From: Vibrio europaeus
Lineage (GTDB): Bacteria; Pseudomonadota; Gammaproteobacteria; Enterobacterales; Vibrionaceae
NCBI RefSeq assembly: GCF_001695575.1
Contig: NZ_LUAX01000007.1
Span: 124,001 to 188,000 of the forward strand
Direction: 5' to 3'
Length of the DNA stretch: 64,000 nucleotides
Shown: piece after piece, positions 8,838 through 18,596 of the stretch
How the letters are laid out: the number at the start of each line of letters is the position of its first letter
Position numbering within the stretch: the first letter of the stretch is position 1
Made by a program: the position numbers and the translations under genes
The notes under the pieces: generated by a model
What the model saw: the letters and a program-made list of their open reading frames with translations, nothing else
Databases searched by the model: none
Told to the model about the DNA's origin: nothing

Positions 8838-11195
8838 ATGAATTTACGTACATTTTTGATGATGGCAGTCGTATTAACTTTCGCCGGTTGTGCCACCTAT
8901 GCTGGGCTAAATTACGACCAATTATTTGGCGAGCCTAACGTGCAAGAACGGCGCACTGATTTGAATAGCGCGGAGAGTGATTTCTTCCTTGCCGAGGTGA
9001 AACCCATTCTCGATAAACGCTGTGTTGTCTGCCACGCTTGTTACGATGCTCCTTGCCAACTAAAAATGTCATCGGTTGAAGGTATTGACCGCGGATCAAG
9101 TAAAGAACTCATCTATCAAGGGACTCGCCTAACAGCAGCCACACCTCATCGACTATTTGAGGATGCTCAAACCACCCAAGAGTGGCGCGAGCTCGGCTTT
9201 AACCCAATACTTAACGAACGCGTACAAAACCCAACAGCTAATTTAGAGGCAGGGCTTGTCGCTCGTATGCTAATGCAAAAAGAGGCCCACCCTCTTCCAG
9301 ATCAAGTTCAGCTCGAAGGCTTTGATTTTTCGGTTGATCGCTCTCAAGTTTGCCCAACAATTGAAGAGTATGACCAATACTTACAAGACTACCCGACTTG
9401 GGGTATGCCTTATGGAATGCCAAACCTCGCTTCCAACGAATACTCCACGCTAATAAGTTGGCTTCAAGATGGCGCGACAATGAATCAGCCGCTACCTTTG
9501 ACTTCAGCGCAAGCGCAGTTGGTCAGCGAATACGAAGCACTGCTCAACAAAAGCACTCGTAAGGTTCAACTTGCAGCACGCTACATCTATGAGCACTTGT
9601 TTTTGTCGCACTTATACTTTTCCAACTTAAACGAACAGCATCCACGCTTTTTTACCTTAGTGCGCTCAACGACTCCACCAGGCCAACCTGTGAAGCGCAT
9701 TGCGACTCGTCGACCGTATGATGATCCGGGCGTTTCTCGCGTTTATTACCGGTTGATTCCAGAGCAAGGCACCATTGTTGATAAAACTCATATGCCATTT
9801 GCCTTGAATGAAGAGCGAATCAATGATTGGAAAGAGTGGTTTATCGATGCTGATTACGATGTTGCGAAGCTTCCTGACTATACCCCTGAAGTTGCTGCAA
9901 ACCCGATGACGGCGTTTATTGATATACCGGTTAAAGCGCGCTTCAAGTTTATGCTCGACAATTCTCAAAACACGATCAATGCCTTTATCAAGGGGCCCGT
10001 TTGTCGCGGGCAATTGGCGCTAAATGTCATCAATGACCGCTTCTGGGTGTTTTTTCTAGACCCAGGCAAAGCGGACATTCCTGAAGTGAACGAGTTTTAT
10101 CGCGCGCAAGCAGACAACTTAAAACTGCCTGGTGAGCTTGAAAGTAATACCTTACCCGTGACGAACTGGGTATCTTACTCAAGACAGCAAGCACGCTATT
10201 TACAAGCGAAATCTGACTTTATCAATCAGTGGTTTGAAGGTGGTAAGCATCTAACGACCGATGTCATTTGGACGGGAGAAGGAACCAATCAGAACGCAGC
10301 CCTTACGGTATTCAGGCACTTTGATAGCGCTTCTGTTGTCCAAGGCTTAGTCGGCACTCCACCAAAAACAGCTTGGGTACTGGATTATGCTCTCATCGAG
10401 CGTATCCACTATTTACTTGTCGCTGGGTTCGATGTGTACGGTAACTTCGGCCATCAATTAATGACTCGAATGTTTATGGATTTCTTGCGCCTTGAAGGCG
10501 AAAGTAATTTCGTTGCCCTATTGCCTAGAGAAATGCGCCATAAAGAACACTCAAGCTGGTACAAAGACCAAAGTGCTCAGCTCAGTGACTTTTTACAACG
10601 TAACGTTAAGCCGTTTGACCAACCTACACAAGTGCCGTACCAGACAGACGCTCCAAAAGCTGAGCTATACGATATTTTGCAGACTCAACTTGCCCCTGTA
10701 CTGACTAACCGCTTCAAAATTGAACAAACAGGAATGAAGCAGGAAAATGAGCAATTGCTACGCAGTATCGATAATATCAAAGGCAAAGGGCTTATTTATC
10801 TGCCTCAGATAATGATGTTAATGATTGAGTCTGATAGTGGTAAAGAGCAGCTCTACACCTTACTGCACAATAATGCTCATACCAACATCTCCAGTTTATT
10901 TGATGAAGAGAGTAACCGTGACCCGGCCAATGATGATCTTACTTTGGTTCGTGGAGTGATCGGCAGCTACCCTGCTGCGTATCTATCCCTTAAAGAACAG
11001 CAAGTGCCAAAATTGGTCGAAATGTTGAAAAATATTTCCAGCGAGGAAGATTACGTTAAGCTGTTGGATACCTTTGCAATTCGTCGTAGTTCTGACCAAT
11101 TCTGGCCGTTCAGCGACAAAATTCACGCATGGTATCAAGAGGATCAACCTATCGAATTTGGCCTGCTTGACTACAATAGATTTGAGAATAGGTAG
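8838..11195 (+). CDS. cti: Fatty acid cis/trans isomerase
   Basis: A 785-residue enzyme that turns cis-unsaturated acyl chains of membrane phospholipids into trans, a quick way to stiffen the membrane under heat, solvent or salt stress. It begins with an export signal ending in LTFAGC, which resembles a lipobox, and carries the c-type haem motif CVVCH near residue 60 that the family needs for catalysis. The motifs around PTWGMPYGMPNL, LSHLYFSN and FARRSSDQFWPFSD-like C-terminal segments fit Cti along its usual length of about 770-790 residues. The ATG has no strong ribosome binding site. Periplasmic location is expected. Cti is usually constitutive and controlled at the activity level. Confidence 0.92.
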   Translation: MNLRTFLMMAVVLTFAGCATYAGLNYDQLFGEPNVQERRTDLNSAESDFFLAEVKPILDKRCVVCHACYDAPCQLKMSSVEGIDRGSSKELIYQGTRLTAATPHRLFEDAQTTQEWRELGFNPILNERVQNPTANLEAGLVARMLMQKEAHPLPDQVQLEGFDFSVDRSQVCPTIEEYDQYLQDYPTWGMPYGMPNLASNEYSTLISWLQDGATMNQPLPLTSAQAQLVSEYEALLNKSTRKVQLAARYIYEHLFLSHLYFSNLNEQHPRFFTLVRSTTPPGQPVKRIATRRPYDDPGVSRVYYRLIPEQGTIVDKTHMPFALNEERINDWKEWFIDADYDVAKLPDYTPEVAANPMTAFIDIPVKARFKFMLDNSQNTINAFIKGPVCRGQLALNVINDRFWVFFLDPGKADIPEVNEFYRAQADNLKLPGELESNTLPVTNWVSYSRQQARYLQAKSDFINQWFEGGKHLTTDVIWTGEGTNQNAALTVFRHFDSASVVQGLVGTPPKTAWVLDYALIERIHYLLVAGFDVYGNFGHQLMTRMFMDFLRLEGESNFVALLPREMRHKEHSSWYKDQSAQLSDFLQRNVKPFDQPTQVPYQTDAPKAELYDILQTQLAPVLTNRFKIEQTGMKQENEQLLRSIDNIKGKGLIYLPQIMMLMIESDSGKEQLYTLLHNNAHTNISSLFDEESNRDPANDDLTLVRGVIGSYPAAYLSLKEQQVPKLVEMLKNISSEEDYVKLLDTFAIRRSSDQFWPFSDKIHAWYQEDQPIEFGLLDYNRFENR

Positions 11196-11234
11196 AACCG
11201 TTCAACTGCGCATGACACGCTCAGGGAGGTGACT

Positions 11235-11423
11235 ATGGGTATCAATGACAGCATTAGAGCTTTGGAACAACAAATTTATGTTGCCTGCTCAGAAGGTGAC
11301 TACGACACCGTACAGATGCTTGAACATCAGCTTGATAGCCTTAGGAACAAGGCTGAACATCCGTTTGACGATGATCCTTATGCTCTTGAAGGGAAAATAA
11401 TCCCTGAAGATGACTGGTACTAA
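11235..11423 (+). CDS. Small acidic hypothetical protein
   Basis: A 62-residue protein, strongly acidic, opening with an amphipathic helix (SIRALEQQIYVACSEGDYDTV) and ending in the acidic tail IIPEDDWY. I do not recognise the family. AGGGAGG six bases before the ATG at 11235 argues for that start rather than the GTG at 11229, which overlaps the binding site. It lies 39 bp behind cti and is closed by a good terminator, so it is probably co-transcribed with cti or expressed on its own short message. Confidence 0.75.
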   Translation: MGINDSIRALEQQIYVACSEGDYDTVQMLEHQLDSLRNKAEHPFDDDPYALEGKIIPEDDWY

Positions 11424-11430
11424 CGAAAAC

Positions 11431-11462
11431 GCCCCATCGTAATTTACATGGGGCTTTCTTTT
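11431..11462 (+). terminator. Intrinsic terminator
   Basis: GCCCCAT (11431-11437) pairs with ATGGGGC (11448-11454), followed by TTTCTTTT. It closes the cti region ahead of fhs. Confidence 0.8.
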
Positions 11463-11588
11463 GCCCATCGCCCATGACACACGTATAATCCACTCTCCTA
11501 CAATCAGAGCTTTACAAAGCAAATTTAATCGCTATTATTTGCACGCAAACGATTGCCTCACTTTTTATGTGTCTATTTTGAGGGTTTT

Positions 11589-13337
11589 ATGCTGTCTGAT
11601 ATTGAGATCTGTCGCGAGACAAAACTGCACCCAATTTCTCAAGTTGCTGAGCGTGCTGGTTTGCATGCCAACGAGTTCCATAGCCAAGGAAAACACAAGG
11701 CTAAAGTAAGTTTACACAGTCTCAAACGTCTGCAGGAAAACTCAACTGGCAAACTTATTCTGGTTACCGCGATTACGCCAACGCCACTTGGCGAAGGTAA
11801 AACAGTGACGACAATTGGTCTGTCTCAGGGCATTGCCAAACTCAAACGTTCAGTCATGGCATGTATACGCCAACCTTCAATGGGCCCTGTATTTGGTGTC
11901 AAAGGTGGCGCGGCTGGCGGCGGTTACTCTCAGGTGGCTCCAATGGAAGAGCTAAACCTGCACCTTACAGGCGATATTCATGCGGTTACCGCAGCGCACA
12001 ACTTAGCCGCAGCGGCCATAGATGCGCGTATCTATCACGAGCAACGTCAAGGCTATAAAGACTTTGAGCTGCGCAGTGGTTTGAATGCTCTCAAAATTGA
12101 TCCTCAGCGCGTTGTCTGGAAGCGTGTCATGGACCACAATGACCGAGCGCTACGTATGGTCACTGTCGGTCAGAATGAAGCCAACAAAACGATTAATGGC
12201 TTCGAACGCCAAGATGGATTTGATATCTCAGCCGCTTCTGAGCTTATGGCGATTCTTGCTCTCGCTTCTGACTTGAAAGACCTTCGCGCACGCATTGGCC
12301 GTATTGTTGTCGCATACGATATAGATGGCAAGCCCGTCACCACCGAAGACCTGCAAGTCGCGGGGGCCATGGCCGTCAGCATGAAAGAAGCGATTGAGCC
12401 AACCTTGATGCAGACTTTAGAAGGCGTTCCAACGCTTATCCACGCAGGTCCATTTGCCAATATTGCTCACGGTAACTCATCGATCATCGCTGACAACATC
12501 GCGACAAAACTGTGTGATTACACCGTCACTGAAGGCGGATTTGGTTCAGATATGGGATTTGAGAAGGCGTGTAATATCAAAGCTCAAATGTCTGATAAGT
12601 CTCCAGATTGTGCAGTGATAGTGGCGACACTACGCGGCCTCAAAGCGAACTCCGGGCACTACGATCTAAAACCAGGCCAAGCGATTCCTGAGTCGCTATT
12701 TGAAAATGACGAGAACGCCCTCATTACAGGTTTTGAAAACCTAAAATGGCATATTAACAACGTCAACAAGTACGGTGTGCCTGCGGTCGTTGCGATCAAC
12801 CGCTTCCCGCAAGATAGTGACCAAGAACTTCAAACTCTAAAAGCTATGATTGAAGCGTTGCCAAATGATGTCGAAGTCGCTATCAGTGAAGGCTTTGCCA
12901 AAGGTGGTGACGGCACAGTAGAGTTAGCAGAGAAAGTCATCGCACAGTGTGACAAAACAGCCCACTTCAAACCTCTGTATCAATTTAGCCAGACAACCGA
13001 AGAGAAGCTGATGGCTGTTGCCGAAGCCGGTTATGGCGCTTGTGGGGTGACATTAAGCTACCAAGCAAGAAAACAGCTTGATGAGTTAAAACAGTATGGC
13101 TTTGATGACTTAGCGGTTTGCCTCGCAAAAACGCCACTGTCTATTTCCACCAACGGCAGTATTAAAGGTGCGCCTTCTGGCTTCGATGTACCAATCCGCG
13201 AACTGAGACTGTGTGCGGGTGCGGGCTTTGTTTATGCGCTTTGTGGCAACGTAATGACGATGCCGGGCTTGCCAGAGAAGCCTGCGTTTATGAATCTCGA
13301 TCTCGATGATGACGGCAATATTATTGGCTTAAGCTAA
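11589..13337 (+). CDS. fhs: Formate-tetrahydrofolate ligase
   Basis: A 582-residue enzyme joining formate to tetrahydrofolate at the cost of ATP to give 10-formyl-THF, feeding purine and formyl-Met synthesis. The ATP-binding loop is TPTPLGEGKTVTTIGL near residue 58, and QPSMGPVFGVKGGAAGGGYSQV and GFGSDMGFEK are signature stretches. GAGG five bases before the ATG at 11589 supports this start; an upstream in-frame alternative at 11553 lacks this and would add 12 atypical residues. The length is slightly above the classic 555-560. It is a single gene with its own terminator. A serine dehydratase and a threonine aldolase in the same window also touch C1/serine metabolism but are not in its operon. 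Confidence 0.95.
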   Translation: MLSDIEICRETKLHPISQVAERAGLHANEFHSQGKHKAKVSLHSLKRLQENSTGKLILVTAITPTPLGEGKTVTTIGLSQGIAKLKRSVMACIRQPSMGPVFGVKGGAAGGGYSQVAPMEELNLHLTGDIHAVTAAHNLAAAAIDARIYHEQRQGYKDFELRSGLNALKIDPQRVVWKRVMDHNDRALRMVTVGQNEANKTINGFERQDGFDISAASELMAILALASDLKDLRARIGRIVVAYDIDGKPVTTEDLQVAGAMAVSMKEAIEPTLMQTLEGVPTLIHAGPFANIAHGNSSIIADNIATKLCDYTVTEGGFGSDMGFEKACNIKAQMSDKSPDCAVIVATLRGLKANSGHYDLKPGQAIPESLFENDENALITGFENLKWHINNVNKYGVPAVVAINRFPQDSDQELQTLKAMIEALPNDVEVAISEGFAKGGDGTVELAEKVIAQCDKTAHFKPLYQFSQTTEEKLMAVAEAGYGACGVTLSYQARKQLDELKQYGFDDLAVCLAKTPLSISTNGSIKGAPSGFDVPIRELRLCAGAGFVYALCGNVMTMPGLPEKPAFMNLDLDDDGNIIGLS

Positions 13338-13361
13338 CCGCGATTAACCAATGAATTCTCG

Positions 13362-13400
13362 AAGAGGCTAAGTAGTTAAAACTTAGCCTCTTTTCTTTAG
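13362..13400 (+). terminator. Intrinsic terminator of fhs
   Basis: AAGAGGCTAAGT (13362-13373) pairs perfectly with ACTTAGCCTCTT (13381-13392), and is followed by TTCTTTAG. Confidence 0.85.
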
Positions 13401-13478
13401 CGCAGTCTCGACAAATCATGCAGTCCACCACAAGATCATGTACCATTGAAACATTACTCGAACAGACCGGATGTTTTC

Positions 13479-15368
13479 ATGGAAGCAGAGTTATTGGAAA
13501 TCAAAAATTTCCTATCCCAACACCCACCTTTTGACGAACTCGAAGACGATGTACTCAACTATGTCACCAAACACGTTGAGATTTCTTACTACCGTGAAGA
13601 TACGCCTATCATCCACTTCGGCGATGAGATCCACGACCTCTATATGGTACGAAGCGGTGTAGTTGAAGTCTATCGACGCAAAGGCGAGCTTTACAACCGC
13701 CTTGATGAAGGTTCCTTGTTTGGTCAGATGGGGCTGCTCACAAACAACAAAGTGCGTTTCCCTGCCAAAGCGATAAAAGATACTCTGCTCTATTGTATTC
13801 CTGAAGCAGTTTTCCAAGAACTCTATGAAGAGCATGAAACCTTCGCTGATTTCGTTGAAGTAGAAGACACCGCGCGTTTGCGTCAAACCGTCTCCAATAG
13901 CAGTGAGCAAAACGACCTTACAACGTCCAAAGTAAGGACCCTGCTCACCAGTGAAGCGTCAACAATTCCAATGTCTGAAACGATTCAGAACGCGGCAATC
14001 AAAATGGCGGAAGAAAATGTTTCTTCACTATTGATCGTCGACCCAGATATTGCACAAGATGACGAAGATGATAACAACCCGCTGGTAGGCATCATTACTG
14101 ACCGAGACTTATGTACTCGCGTACTCGCCCAGGGCCTAGACCCAAGCGATGACGTGTCAACGGTAATGACCACAGAGGTGATTTCACTCGACCATAACGC
14201 TTATGTGTATGAAGCCATGCTGACGATGCTGCGATATAACGTCCATCATCTTCCTGTCCTCAAAGACAAACAGCCGATTGGCATCATCGAAGCTACGGAT
14301 ATTGTCCGTTACGAATCTCAAAACTCTCTCCTGCTCGTCAGTACCATTTTCCAGCAACAGTCAGTCGAAGAGCTTTCGACCCTTTCAGAACAAGTAAAAG
14401 ACAGTTTCGTGCGTTTGGTAAATGAAGACGCCAACTCACATATGGTGGGTAGTGCAATGTCAGTGATTGGCCGAAGCTTCAAACAACGTATCATCGAGCT
14501 TGCTGAAGAAGAGCTTGGTGAACCTCCTGTCCCCTACTGTTTTGTTGCACTGGGCTCGATGGGTCGAGACGAGCAACTGCTTGTCACTGATCAAGACAAC
14601 GCCATCATTCTTGATAATTCCTTTGTTAAAGAGCAACACGATAGTTACTTTGCTGAGCTGGCTAAAATTGTCTGTGACGGCTTAGATAAATGCGGTTACA
14701 CCTACTGTACTGGCGACATTATGGCAACCAATCCAGATTGGCGTATGACTCGCGCTGAGTGGGAAGCGTGTTTTGCCGATTGGATTGATGATCCAAACCC
14801 TAAAGCATTGCTTAACGCCTCAATATTCTTTGACCTCGACGGCGTCTATGGCCGCTTAAAGTGGGCTGAGCACCTCAACGGGTTTATTGTACGCCGTTCA
14901 CGCAAGAACAACCGCTTCCTTGCCTGTTTAGCCCGGAATGCGATGAACCGCACTCCTCCACTTGGCTTCTTTAAAGACTTCGTGATGGAGAAAGATGGTC
15001 AGCATAAAAACTCCATCAACCTCAAGCGTCGTGGTACCGCACCACTGGCGGATTTGATTCGTGTACATGCGCTTGCAGTAGGCTCTCGCTCTAAGAACTC
15101 TTTTGAACGATTAGATGATATTCACGAGGCGGGCATTCTGCCTAAAGGCAAAGCTAGGGATTTAAGTGATGCACTTGAGTTTATCTCTATGGTGCGGATT
15201 CGCCACCAAGCACTAGACGTTGAAAACAAGATTGATCCTGATAACAATATAGAGCCAGAAAATTTGTCAGATTTTGAGCGACGTAATTTAAAAGACGCCT
15301 TCCAAATCCTAAGTAACGCGCAAAACTTCTTGAAGTTCCGTTACCAAGCGAGCAACAACTTTAAGTGA
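13479..15368 (+). CDS. cNMP-binding, CBS-pair, DUF294 nucleotidyltransferase-like protein
   Basis: A 629-residue cytosolic signalling protein. Domains in order: a cyclic-nucleotide-binding fold (about residues 10-125, FGDEIHDLYMVRSGVVEVYR, then SLFGQMGLL), a CBS pair that usually binds adenine nucleotides (about 155-275, VGIITDRDLCTRV and PIGIIEATDIVRY), and a DUF294 nucleotidyltransferase-like domain with GSMGRDEQLLVTDQDNAI, the G-S-x-G-R-x-E then D-x-D pattern seen in GlnD-type enzymes, with its C-terminal helical part. The ATG at 13479 is preferred over a TTG at 13446, although neither has a strong ribosome binding site. An exonuclease gene starts 7 bp after its stop. The substrate to be nucleotidylated, if any, is unknown. 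Confidence 0.9.
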   Translation: MEAELLEIKNFLSQHPPFDELEDDVLNYVTKHVEISYYREDTPIIHFGDEIHDLYMVRSGVVEVYRRKGELYNRLDEGSLFGQMGLLTNNKVRFPAKAIKDTLLYCIPEAVFQELYEEHETFADFVEVEDTARLRQTVSNSSEQNDLTTSKVRTLLTSEASTIPMSETIQNAAIKMAEENVSSLLIVDPDIAQDDEDDNNPLVGIITDRDLCTRVLAQGLDPSDDVSTVMTTEVISLDHNAYVYEAMLTMLRYNVHHLPVLKDKQPIGIIEATDIVRYESQNSLLLVSTIFQQQSVEELSTLSEQVKDSFVRLVNEDANSHMVGSAMSVIGRSFKQRIIELAEEELGEPPVPYCFVALGSMGRDEQLLVTDQDNAIILDNSFVKEQHDSYFAELAKIVCDGLDKCGYTYCTGDIMATNPDWRMTRAEWEACFADWIDDPNPKALLNASIFFDLDGVYGRLKWAEHLNGFIVRRSRKNNRFLACLARNAMNRTPPLGFFKDFVMEKDGQHKNSINLKRRGTAPLADLIRVHALAVGSRSKNSFERLDDIHEAGILPKGKARDLSDALEFISMVRIRHQALDVENKIDPDNNIEPENLSDFERRNLKDAFQILSNAQNFLKFRYQASNNFK

Positions 15369-15375
15369 GGTGGCT

Positions 15376-16095
15376 ATGCTGAAAAAAATGATGACTCCCC
15401 CCTCTATTGACTGGCAAACCAAGTTCAGTCGTAAGTTGGAGGTCGCCCAGAACGACGCATTAAAACAATACTATCAGGCGGGAGTACCCGCCCCTTCGAC
15501 TCCACTTGAAGAAATCACCTTTCTTGCCATGGACTTTGAAACAACAGGGCTTGATTCGGATGAGGATGACATCATTACCATAGGTACTGTGCCATTTAAC
15601 CTCAATCGCATTTTTATCAATCAAGCGCAGCACTGGACCGTCAAACCTCGCAAGCAGCTAGCTGAAGAATCGGTAGTCATTCACGGTATTACCCACTCCG
15701 ATGTACTAGACGCACCGGACCTAATTGGTGTTTATGAAGAGATACTTGCCCAAATGGCAGGTAAGATCATGGTGGTTCATTATCAGCGAATTGAGCGTGA
15801 GTTTTTTGATAAAGCGCTTAATGCACGTATCAAAGAAGGCATTGAGTTTCCAGTTATAGATACCATGCACATCGAAACTCAACTGCAGCAAAAAGCCAGT
15901 GGTGGGATTTTAAATAAGATACGAGGTAGAAAGCCTGAATCGGTAAGACTTGGTGCCAGCCGCTCTCGGTATGGTCTACCCCTCTACACGCCACACCATG
16001 CATTGACCGATGCGGTGGCAACTGCTGAACTTCTGCAAGCGCAAATTGCACATAACTACGATAGAAGCATGCCTATCAGCCAAATGTGGATTTAG
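15376..16095 (+). CDS. DEDDh 3'-5' exonuclease, DnaQ-like
   Basis: A 239-residue exonuclease of the DnaQ/RNase T fold. Motif I is AMDFETTGLDSDEDDIITIG (catalytic Asp and Glu), motif II lies in VVHGITHSD and the following Asp-containing helix, and motif III is HHALTDAVATAELL (the His and Asp of DEDDh). The ribosome binding site GTGAGG overlaps the stop of the upstream gene, favouring the ATG at 15376 over the GTG at 15370. It forms a tight two-gene unit with the cNMP/CBS/DUF294 protein, suggesting a nucleotide- or energy-sensing partner for a nuclease. Substrate (DNA or RNA) is not evident. Confidence 0.9.
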   Translation: MLKKMMTPPSIDWQTKFSRKLEVAQNDALKQYYQAGVPAPSTPLEEITFLAMDFETTGLDSDEDDIITIGTVPFNLNRIFINQAQHWTVKPRKQLAEESVVIHGITHSDVLDAPDLIGVYEEILAQMAGKIMVVHYQRIEREFFDKALNARIKEGIEFPVIDTMHIETQLQQKASGGILNKIRGRKPESVRLGASRSRYGLPLYTPHHALTDAVATAELLQAQIAHNYDRSMPISQMWI

Positions 16096-16113
16096 TCTAT
16101 TCCTAGCTCGCAT

Positions 16114-16143
16114 AAAAAAAGGGACGATATTCGTCCCTTTTTT
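16114..16143. terminator. Bidirectional intrinsic terminator
   Basis: GGGACGA (16121-16127) pairs with TCGTCCC (16131-16137), flanked by seven A on the left and six T on the right, so it works for both convergent genes (exonuclease and BCCT transporter). Confidence 0.9.
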
Positions 16144-16159
16144 CATTTGATAGCCGTGC

Positions 16160-17731
16160 CTATCGCTTCTCGGTACGCATACCCATTAGCAAGCTGACAC
16201 ACATCAATAGCAATACAAAGGTAAATGGCAATGCGGTTGAAATAGCACCCGCTTGAAGTGCTTGAACCGCCTCAGAACCACCAACCCAAAGCAGTGCAAC
16301 AGCAATAGCACCTTCCATAAATGCCCAGAATACACGTTGAATAACAGGTGCATCCACTTTACCGCCAGCGGTAATACTATCAATAACCAGCGAACCTGAA
16401 TCCGATGACGTGATGAAGAACACAAGCACTAGAACAATCGCGATGATGGATAGAATAGACCCAAACGGCAGTACATCGAACATTTGGAACATTGCCAGTG
16501 ACACATCCGTCAGACCTTCTGAACCTAATTCACCAACACCGTTAATCACTTGATCAATCGCCATTCCACCGAACGTCGACATCCAAAGCAGCGTCACTGC
16601 TGTCGGTACAAGTAAAACCGCCGTAATAAATTCACGTACTGTACGACCTTTAGATACACGCGCGATGAACATACCAACAAATGGTGACCATGAAATCCAC
16701 CAAGCCCAGTAGAATACCGTCCAGCCTTGGAACCAAGCTTCGTCTTCTCGGCCGTGTGGGTTACTTAGCGGAATCAAGTTCTCCAAGTAAGCCATTAACG
16801 TAGTGCCAATATTACCAACAACAATGGCATAACCAATCAACGCGACCAGAATCAACAGTAGGAAAGCAACGATCATATTGATGTTACTGATAACCTTTAC
16901 ACCGCCGTCGATACCGCGTAGTACTGAAACGACCGCAAGCAGTGTCACCACTGTAATCACAACGATTTGTAGACCAAGGCCTGATTCAATACCAAATACG
17001 TGATGAATACCACTTGCCGCCTGCTGAGCGCCTAAACCTAGTGAAGTCGCTAGACCAAACAGCGTCGCCAGTACCGCAAGAATATCAACAATATGACCTG
17101 CCCAACCCCAAGCGCGATCACCGAGGATTGGGTAGAAAATTGAACGAATAGAAAGTGGTAAGCCTTTGTTATAAGCAAAGAAAGCCAGTGATAAAGCCAC
17201 TACCCCATAGATTGCCCAAGGATGAAGACCCCAGTGATACATGGTCGCACCCAGTGCCAGTTTAGCGGCTTCTGGTGAGTTGGCTTCAACATTAAGTGGC
17301 GTTTCGAACCACCCGGTAAAGTAGGCGACTGGCTCAGCAACACTCCAGAACATCAAACCAATACCCATACCGGCAGCAAACAACATTGAAAGCCAAGAAA
17401 GGTATGAGTAGTCAGCCGTAGCGTCAGTACCACCTAAGCGAATCTTACCTAGCGGTGACACAATCAAAGCTAAACAGAAAATTACGAAAATGTTACCCGA
17501 CCAGATAAATAACCAGTCAAAGCTGCCTATAATTTGAAACTTAATGCCATCTAATGCCGCTTTAGCAGAACCCGCATCCATTACTAGTACAGCAATTAAA
17601 AACGCTGCAATCAGACTTGCACTCCATCCAAACACTGGATTGTGCACGTCGAATCCCCATTTCTGTACATTATCTTGACCGATCGTATAGTCGGTGCTGT
17701 CGATACTGTACTTATCTATGCCTTTAGTCAT
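16160..17731 (-). CDS. BCCT-family betaine/choline-type transporter
   Basis: A 523-residue inner-membrane protein with about 12 helices. It shows the BCCT hallmarks GMGIGLMFWSVAEPVAYF and the Trp-rich segment VFYWAWWISWSPFVGMFIARVSKGRTVREF. The family takes up glycine betaine, choline, carnitine, proline or dimethylsulfoniopropionate using a Na+ or H+ gradient; the Met or Gly residues that would choose the coupling ion cannot be assigned safely here. GAGGA sits directly before a double ATG, and the second (17731) has slightly better spacing. It is divergent from a CosR-like regulator, an arrangement known for osmolyte transporters such as bccT3/opuD in Vibrio, so repression at low salt is likely. 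Confidence 0.92.
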   Translation of the reverse strand: MTKGIDKYSIDSTDYTIGQDNVQKWGFDVHNPVFGWSASLIAAFLIAVLVMDAGSAKAALDGIKFQIIGSFDWLFIWSGNIFVIFCLALIVSPLGKIRLGGTDATADYSYLSWLSMLFAAGMGIGLMFWSVAEPVAYFTGWFETPLNVEANSPEAAKLALGATMYHWGLHPWAIYGVVALSLAFFAYNKGLPLSIRSIFYPILGDRAWGWAGHIVDILAVLATLFGLATSLGLGAQQAASGIHHVFGIESGLGLQIVVITVVTLLAVVSVLRGIDGGVKVISNINMIVAFLLLILVALIGYAIVVGNIGTTLMAYLENLIPLSNPHGREDEAWFQGWTVFYWAWWISWSPFVGMFIARVSKGRTVREFITAVLLVPTAVTLLWMSTFGGMAIDQVINGVGELGSEGLTDVSLAMFQMFDVLPFGSILSIIAIVLVLVFFITSSDSGSLVIDSITAGGKVDAPVIQRVFWAFMEGAIAVALLWVGGSEAVQALQAGAISTALPFTFVLLLMCVSLLMGMRTEKR

Positions 17732-17734
17732 CAT

Positions 17735-18119
17735 TCCTCTCTAGCATCTGATCCTTAATGTGTATCAGTCAATCACCCTTAAATCATTAGAGTTAAAATT
17801 GATTTTTATAACCATACAACCTGATACAGCTCCCAATATTGTACGCTTCTTGTCGGTTTGCGCCAGTAATAAGCTGTTTTTTCGCCACAATTTAAGAAAA
17901 TAGCGACCTGAACGATTGGATCTTAACCAATTTCAGTTACACTCAAAATTCAATACTGTTTGAGTACTAAATAAGTACACTAAACCATAAAAAGAGACAG
18001 GCAAAAATAGTGCGAAAAATTGTGATAGAAGAGACTTTTTTTCATCGATTTTTTCATGTATTTTTCGGCTACTTTTTTCCACCCGCTCGCAAGGGTTGAC
18101 CTAATACAAAGGAAACGCA
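17735..18119. promoter_or_regulatory. Divergent promoter region between BCCT transporter and cosR-like gene
   Basis: This 385-bp AT-rich stretch has no ORF of note. It must hold the promoters of both divergent genes and, by analogy with other Vibrio CosR loci, a CosR site. I could not single out an operator by eye; no clear long palindrome stands out. Confidence 0.5.
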
Positions 18120-18596
18120 TTGGAAAAGCACGAAGAAGTTCTGGTCTCGATTCGCCAAATCATTCGAGCGATCGATTTACACTCAAAAAAACTCAGCAAA
18201 GAGTCTGGTCTTACTGGCCCTCAACTTATCCTAATGCGTTCGATTAAAGAACTAGGTGAAGTGACCATTCGCCAACTTTCGGACCACACCAATATGAGCC
18301 AAGCGACCGCGACCACAATATTGGACCGTTTGGAGCGCAATGGTCTTGTTCAGCGCGTACGCAGTATCAAAGATAAGCGTAAAGTCCACGCCTACTTAAC
18401 GGAAAAAGGCCAAGCGCTGCTACTGGAAGCACCAACTCCACTCCAACAAAGCTTTATTACCAAATTTCAGCGATTAGAAGAGTGGGAACAATCATTACTG
18501 CTTTCCTCTGTTCAACGCATCTCTTCGATGATGAATGCGGAAGATATTGATGTTGCGCCAGTCCTTGAATTAGGTAGCATTACTAAACCTGAATAA
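18120..18596 (+). CDS. cosR: MarR-family regulator, CosR-like
   Basis: A 158-residue winged-helix regulator. The DNA-binding segment is GLTGPQLILMRSIKELGEVTIRQLSDHTNMSQATATTILDRL in overlapping pieces, followed by the wing VQRVRSIKDKRKVHAYLT. The N-terminus (MEKHEEVLVSIRQ) and its position divergent from a BCCT transporter match CosR, which in Vibrio represses ectoine synthesis and compatible-solute uptake at low salinity. The start is a TTG at 18120 with AAGGAA at proper distance; no ATG gives a full HTH. Ectoine genes are not in the window. The name is from recall of the family and its neighbourhood. Confidence 0.82.
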   Translation: MEKHEEVLVSIRQIIRAIDLHSKKLSKESGLTGPQLILMRSIKELGEVTIRQLSDHTNMSQATATTILDRLERNGLVQRVRSIKDKRKVHAYLTEKGQALLLEAPTPLQQSFITKFQRLEEWEQSLLLSSVQRISSMMNAEDIDVAPVLELGSITKPE

